Of a stretch of DNA of 64,000 nucleotides, positions 58,784 through 64,000 are shown in pieces. Under the pieces are notes generated by a model. It did not search any database and was not told the DNA's origin. It saw nothing but the letters and a program-made list of their open reading frames with translations. Origin of the DNA: Malus domestica (taxonomy: Eukaryota; Streptophyta; Magnoliopsida; Rosales; Rosaceae); contig NC_091666.1 in NCBI RefSeq assembly GCF_042453785.1, positions 15,272,501 through 15,336,500 of the forward strand, read 5' to 3'. The stretch's first letter is position 1. Each line of letters starts with the position of its first letter. Made by a program: the position numbers and the translations under genes.

Positions 58784-60086
58784 AAGTACAAGGGCATTGA
58801 TGAGTTGATTTCATAATATATATTTTACCCTATTCTTAGTATATTTTGGTAAGTATTTTGGTAGAATTTTGATACTTTGCTTTATATTTTCAACATAGGA
58901 TATTCAACTTCTTTCAAAGAGAAACGTGATCAAACGGACAAATTTTGGAGTAATTCAAATTGGAGGATGTTCGTGCGTTCCTTAGCTTGTTCATGTCAAA
59001 ATTTTAGTGATTTCTACGAAGCGATTATTTTCTGGCGATAAAATAAAAAAGCAGTGCGCGTTGTTAGAAAGTAACCTTTTTGGGCTTAATTGCGATTTTT
59101 GGAGCCCAAGATGACCTCTGATGGGTTTGTGACCTTTTGGAGAAGTGTTCAAAATAGTCCAAACTTTATATTCAACTATTTTGGGCCGGTTTTGTAGCTG
59201 ATATGGGTCCAAATTGTGGCTGTGCAGAATTTTGGGCAAATTTACGAAGTCAATTTAGGATTATGTTTCCTTTATTTTATTTGGTTTTCTAGTCTTATTC
59301 TAAGATCTTTTACTAGAAGGATTTAATTAGAGTAGTATAAATAAGCCTTTTGGCCAGCCCTAGTTTATTCTTCTTTATGCAATTTTTGGAGAGAGGATTT
59401 TGAACAAAGCTTAGAGATTTCAAGACTTATACTTTCAAGGTGTTTTCATTTTTTTCTATTTTAATAAAGACTTTGTAATTTTTATTATGAATATGCGTAA
59501 CTAATCCTCTTTGCTAGGGTGAGGCCATGAGCCTTAGCAAGAATATGCAGTATTTTTTAATTTGCTTATGAATTTATGCATGCATGTTTTGAATTGTTAA
59601 TCACCGGTTTTAATTATCTATTTGTCTTAGTGATTCGCAACCATTAGGATAATTAGAAAAGTAATTTGATGCAATTTTGGCGAAGGTCTGTTCCTAAAAT
59701 TAACTAAGGCTTCTTGCGGTTAATATGTGTAACTTCTTAGGATGGACAACATGTCTTAAGGTTTATATGGTTTTTCAAAAGGTTTTCACAAAACTTAATG
59801 AGTCTTGCATGTTCTCATTCGATCTGGACACCATGAATGGGTTGTATGTTAGATATACATTCTATGTTGAAGGTTCCAAGTAGGATATACTTTAGAAAAA
59901 CCTAACCTTCAAAATATGTGTGTGTACTCATAAGTAATTAGAAGAACTACATAGGATTGTTAACGTGATGACGAAACCCTAGTGCTTTCTCACTTTGAAT
60001 TCTAAGAACTGTTTCCTTTTCTTTCTTTAAAATTGTAGATTTTAGTTAACCCCTTTTAATTAAATTCGTTTTTCTTAATTTAGGTA
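58784..60086 (+). repeat. Unclassified repeat-like transcription unit
   Basis: About 1.3 kb without a coding frame. It has a TATAAATAAG string near 59336, then AATTTTTGGAGAGAGGATTTTG, and AATAAAGAC near 59464, an arrangement like a promoter followed by a poly(A) signal in an LTR. I could not find its ends. The Gypsy element at 60087 seems to be inserted into or against it. Confidence 0.35.
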
Positions 60087-60599
60087 TGTTTGTACCATAC
60101 TTGACTAATCCCGAAACTACTGAGCACTGGTCAACGTTATACCGTCAAGGACCCAGAAGAGTTTCCCTCCAACCAGGAGGCCAATCACAGTGCGATACAT
60201 GTTGACATCAGAAGCCAATCACAGCGTGACAGGTGTCAACATCTGAAGCCAATCACAACACGACACGTGTCAATGTCAGAACAAAGCTAGAAACTTTTCT
60301 ATAAAAGGAGATCATTCTCCCACAATATTTCCTAATGTCATTTGTACTAAATCATTCACTGGTACTCACTAAAGGAGAGCTTGAACCTATGTACTTGTGT
60401 AAACCCTTCACAATTAGTGAGAACTCATCTACTCCGTGGATGTAGCCAATCTAGGTGAACCACGTACATCTTGTGTTTGCTTCCCTGTCTCTATCCATTT
60501 ACATACTTATCCACACTAGTGACCGGAGCAATCTAGCGAAGGTCACAAACTTAACATTTTCTATTGTACCAAAGTCCCCACTGATTTTGTGCATCAACA
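60087..60599 (+). repeat. 5' LTR of the TAT/Ogre-like element (boundaries inferred)
   Basis: The end CATCAACA at 60599 is fixed by the adjoining primer site. The start TGTTTGTACCATACTTG at 60087 is the nearest fitting TG and is less sure. It contains three tandem 34-bp units with CCAATCAC, then a TATA box. Confidence 0.6.
60180..60308 (+). promoter_or_regulatory. Triple CCAAT repeat and TATA box in LTR
   Basis: CCAATCACA at 60181, 60215 and 60249, in 34-bp tandem units that also carry a GACA.GTGTCAACAT-like half. TCTATAAAAGG lies at 60298-60308, about 50 bases after the last CCAAT. This is a classical promoter arrangement for polymerase II. The spacing is exactly 34 in both intervals. Confidence 0.6.
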
Positions 60600-60600
60600 T

Positions 60601-60620
60601 TTGGCGTCGTCTGTGGGAAC
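60601..60620 (+). other. Primer-binding-site-like sequence
   Basis: TTGGCGTCGTCTGTGGGAAC directly follows the LTR end. It resembles the TGGCGCCGTCTGTGGGAA sites of TAT/Ogre elements with one C-to-T change. The matching tRNA was not checked. Confidence 0.65.
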
Positions 60621-60705
60621 GACACTTATTCCCACTCTCTTCAGCTTTGTTAAGCTAGTTTCCACCAATCGTACACTGTCTTTTGACCAGGCATCCTTTT
60701 CTAAC

Positions 60706-63700
60706 ATGGGGAGCGAAGGAAGCCACAACACACAGAATGACACCCCTCTTGCACCTGGTGCGAAGCAACTAAAGAAGGAACAAAAGAAGTTTGCTCTTCA
60801 GGCTAAAGTCGATGAGTTGGAGGCTCAGAACAACAAGATAGCGATGAAGAATGAGATCTTCCAAGAGTAGTATGAGAAGGTCTTTGAGATGCTCCACGAG
60901 GCTAGATATACTAAAACACATGAGCTCATCACCCTTGTGGAAGTCAACCATCAACTGGGTGCCCTCCAACACGGAGGGTCATTTGCCCTCGACATGGGTA
61001 TTCCTGTTGAGGAGCGAGCTACTCATTGAAATGGCGACCAAGATGAGACTTCTCTCAACCCAGCTGCTTCGATCCGAAGCATGAGGAGTGGAGGATGGTA
61101 CCTCTTTACAGAAGGAGTGGAAGGATCGAAAGCTGTCTTTTGCGACTGTCGAGACTTCTTAAAGCAACGTCGAGACAATCCCAACCATGTAAGCTCGAAG
61201 ATCAATGACCCAAGTGTTAGAAATGTGCCCTAAAGCCAATCATATGATGATACTTTACGGACATTTCACATGTTAAACTAATCTAGTTTAACTATAAAGG
61301 GCAAAGATTATTGTTTGAGCCGTCTCATATAAATGTTATATGCTTAAACGATAAAGTCCAAGGAATATGTGATTGGGAGAATGTAATCTAATGAAGTTAG
61401 ATTCATGAGACCATTCTTTCATAGACACATCCTAAATGTTCCTGATCATAGGATTGCCAATTGGGCATTGACAGTCCGTCAAGATCGGTACGTGCTATGT
61501 CTTCTCTCAGGGAAAGTGACTAGTCTCGAGTCATTGGTGTGTGTGACATCAAGACAAGTACGTAGGTGCTCAGTAGAGAATGAGTTCACTGAACGCGATC
61601 AACGAAGAGTTCTCATACTCATGTCACATGAGAACTCATGGTTGGGATAATGCAAATTAGTCCTTTGACCTGAGGCATCACAGTTGTCTTGTGGTTAAGT
61701 ACTTGATCTTTGATTATGTCAAAGTCTCCCCCTCGGGGTGTCCACGGCATCGTTGGGGTTAAGCCACTTAGTCATGGAGGCAAGTGAATGCGCAACAAGG
61801 GATCTCTAACCTTCAAACCGTTTGAGGGAGAATACTCTATGATATGATTTAGAATCTCTGGCCAGAGTATGAATGAGATTTGGGAATGCGTTCCGAATCA
61901 CATTCAAGGAAATCATATAAGCACACGAATCACATTGGATAGTAGACATGAATAAATAAACTATCAAACCAAACAATGTGGTCAGGAGTATTAGATTAGA
62001 GAAAGACCGTATTGCATTTGTAATCCCAGACTGAATAGGTTTTCTCTACCTCTTCTGATTAGCTTGGGTAACCATGATATGCTGCAAGGTGTCACTCATG
62101 GTTTGTGGAAGCCTTAAACGTGTGTAATCACTAAAGGGAGAATTGAAAGTAAGTTTCAATTCACAATCGATGTAAAATGGTTTTAATCGCCCACTGCCTC
62201 GCTAAAAGGAACCTAATGGATCGCACACCATGTAAGGAGGAGATTGAACAAACTATGGAGATGAGTAAGAATGATTAAATGGTTTAATCATTTATTTATG
62301 GCAAGGATTAATTAATATGTTAATTAATCAAACGAATAAGTTCGTTAAAGCCCTCGGGATAGTTTTGGACCTTAAGGCCCAATGGGCTTCGAACATCAAG
62401 CCCATTAACTTAAGTTGTATGACAACTTAATGAATAATGATTCACAAAGGCCCAATTAGTCCAAAATATCCTAATGGCCGGCCATATTGTTTAGGGTAGT
62501 GAACTTGGACTTATTTACAAGTTTGCCACTCAAATGAATAAAGGTATAAATATGACTTTATAGCCAAAATTCATTAAGGGTTTGTTTTGGAGAAAATTGG
62601 TGAGAACTTGTCTCTCCATTTCTCTCTAAAGAGGCCGGCCACCTTGGGGGGTGCATCTTGCAATCCCACTACTCCAAGGTCACTCATTTCTTCTCCAATC
62701 TCTCCTTGGTGAAGAGACTTAGAGGTTCTCAATTTTGGGAACTTGGAGAAACCTATTCTTCCATCCAAATCCATAGATTTAAGATGCAAGGAATGAAGGC
62801 CCTCTCTTTGGGTGATTAGCCTTTGCTTATGCAAAGAGGAATCTACAAAGGTATAAATTTCAACTCACTTTGTTTTGAGTTGATTCATGGTTCACCAATC
62901 TACTAGGCTTTGAATTTCATGGTTAATGTTTTGTTTTTAAGTGCATGCAAGCATGATTCCGCCTTTAATTGTTAATTGCATGCTTATTGATGTTGCTTAA
63001 ATGAACATGTTTTCACAAAATATTCCCTTCACCAAGGGTCTCTGAAAGACTCGGTCCCCTCCCATGTCCCAGGCTGGCTACTAATTTGGGGAAGGGGCAA
63101 CAAGTCCTAGAGAAACATGAAGGTATAGGGGACTCAGAGATGTTCCGACAGACATACCTAGGAAGTCAGTACGGCGAGTCCAGGGAAAAATCACATGCTC
63201 TTGATAAAACCTTCCTACTTCCAAGAGGAGATGGAGATTTACGAAAGAAAGCTTCAGTGGTACATGACTCCACTCAGGACCCTCTTGTCCTACATCTCCT
63301 TAAGGAAGTAAACAAGTTGAAGGCCGAACGACAAGCTGAGATACCTGATTGGAACCAACTTAGGCCTGGCCCTCTTACAAGGAGGATCCTCGACACCCCC
63401 TTCAAGCAAAGACAAAGTAGAAGCTTGGCTTGTAACTCTATACTGGAAATGAGGACCCGATTGAACACCTTAACCTCTTTGAGTCCACCATGGCATACCG
63501 GATGCACATCGACGATGAGCGATGTCTTCTCTTCCCCTCTACCCTATCTGGCGGAGCTCTAAACTGGTATTGTAGTCTTTCACCTGAGACAGTAGACTCA
63601 TTTAAGGAATTGAGGAAACTGTTTGTTTCTTAACACATTTTCCAGACCGATTGCTTGCACTCTACGGATGACTTGTACACTATTCACCAGAAGCCAGACG

Positions 63701-64000
63701 AGTCATTATGTATGTATGCTAGCCGCTTCAGCCATGAGTATTCCCGTTGTGTCAAGGCAGACGACAAGACTGACCTCAAAGCCTTCACGGCAGGCTTACG
63801 TGATTGTTTCTTTAAGTACATGATCAATGCCAACACTTGGAAGACTTACTCTGAGGTGATGGCACATGCTTACAACCATGCCTCCGTTGAGGTAAGGACA
63901 TATCAAGGGAAACCCCCCACAGCCACCCCTTATCAGCAAGTAGGGAGTGGAAGCCAGATCCAACCAAATAAGAAGACCTTGACCTTCCAAACGGTAGCGG
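60706..64000 (+). pseudogene. Gag pseudogene of the TAT/Ogre-like element, interrupted by a solo LTR
   Basis: Starts MGSEGSHNTQNDTPLAPGAK at 60706 and includes a Lys/Glu-rich coiled-coil-like stretch (KKEQKKFALQAKVDELEAQN). In-frame stops occur at 60868 (TAG) and 61027 (TGA). The frame is interrupted after GACCCAAG at 61214 by a solo LTR and resumes exactly after the CCAAG duplication at 63032. Later there is a frameshift near 63400, then the Gag core (DPIEHLNLFES, RCLLFPSTLSGGALNWYC) and a further TAA near 63631. Downstream text (YASRFSHEYSR, TDLKAFTAGLRDCF) is Gag-like to the window end. At least three of the stops could come from single C-to-T changes. It cannot make a working Gag. Confidence 0.8.
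61215..63031 (+). mobile_element. Solo LTR of a Copia-type family related to Copia M and P
   Basis: 1817 bases, TGTTAGAAATGTGCCC to ATATTCCCTTCA, target duplication CCAAG (61210-61214, 63032-63036). Its start and end resemble Copia M (TGTTGGAAATATGCC, CCCTTCA), while the middle shares GCTTGGGTAACCATGATATG with Copia P. It is nested in the gag of the TAT/Ogre-like element and therefore younger than it. Confidence 0.93.

Larger units (their letters stand above)
60087..64000 (+). mobile_element. Degraded TAT/Ogre-like Gypsy retrotransposon, running off the right edge
   Basis: Putative 5' LTR 60087-60599, primer-like site from 60601 and a gag pseudogene from 60706, split by a Copia-type solo LTR. 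The right part, with pol if present, is outside the window, so target duplication and LTR identity cannot be checked. Gag motifs (PIEHLNLFES, MAYRMHIDD, GGALNWYCSL) and the TGGCG..GTCTGTGGGAA primer site fit the TAT/Ogre side of plant Gypsy elements. Confidence 0.75.

Noticed and set aside
60455..60658. Open frame over the LTR/primer site junction
   Set aside because: It spans the LTR end and primer site, so it cannot be a gene of its own.
1..64000. Prokaryotic-type defence, operon or prophage system
   Set aside because: No operons, ribosome-binding sites or bacterial gene families. Introns, LTR elements with tRNA-Met primer sites and MITEs make this plant nuclear DNA.

Overview
This window is nuclear DNA of a flowering plant. 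It shows dense LTR retrotransposons, tRNA-Met primer sites, chromoviral and Copia polyproteins, small foldback DNA transposons and one intron-rich host gene. A Cassandra element carrying a 5S rRNA-like LTR, together with the repeat families present, suggests Rosaceae, probably the apple/pear group. That taxonomic guess rests on recall of these families, not on a search.

Layout, left half. 1-1205 is non-coding repeat-like DNA. 1226-9906 is a minus-strand, gag-only Copia-type element ('Copia M') with about 1.9-kb LTRs, one copy cut short. Its 5' LTR was invaded by a plus-strand autonomous-type Copia element ('Copia P', 9907-28325). The 5' LTR of Copia P was in turn invaded by a Tekay-like chromovirus ('Gypsy A', 11003-20342, target duplication CAAAG). 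The 3' LTR of Copia P is cut at 28325 and abuts a minus-strand Ty3/Gypsy pol remnant (to 29100). A hAT-like non-autonomous element (29101-30282) with apparent captured host exons follows.

Middle. 30558-35068 (minus) is the only convincing host gene. It is an 18-exon TPX2-like gene (Aurora-kinase activator and microtubule-associated protein) whose exons splice to an uninterrupted 501-residue reading frame. Its upstream region holds two foldback elements and an MSA-like mitotic promoter motif. Then come a complete Cassandra TRIM (37327-37985), a solo LTR of a Gypsy family related to A/B (38613-41267), and AT-rich intergenic DNA with several foldback or hAT-like elements (42876-45757) and a SINE-like tail (to 46198).

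Right half. 46582-55912 is 'Gypsy B', same family as A, with an intact 1617-residue gag-pol-chromodomain frame, 2183-bp LTRs and target duplication AATCC. It is the only element here that looks potentially autonomous. 56913-58778 is a solo LTR of the Copia P family. From 60087 a degraded TAT/Ogre-like Gypsy element runs off the right edge. Its gag is split by another Copia-type solo LTR (61215-63031, target duplication CCAAG).

Most notable signal. The Tekay-like LTRs carry an array of five (six in the related solo LTR) small hairpins with one shared architecture: outer stem, an asymmetric internal loop TAYAG opposite TC, inner stem, apical loop. The diverged solo LTR keeps the architecture with compensatory base changes, which argues for a selected RNA structure. 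A second signal is a three-copy 17-base motif in the leader of both the autonomous-type and the gag-only Copia elements. This could be a shared cis signal through which one element mobilises the other.
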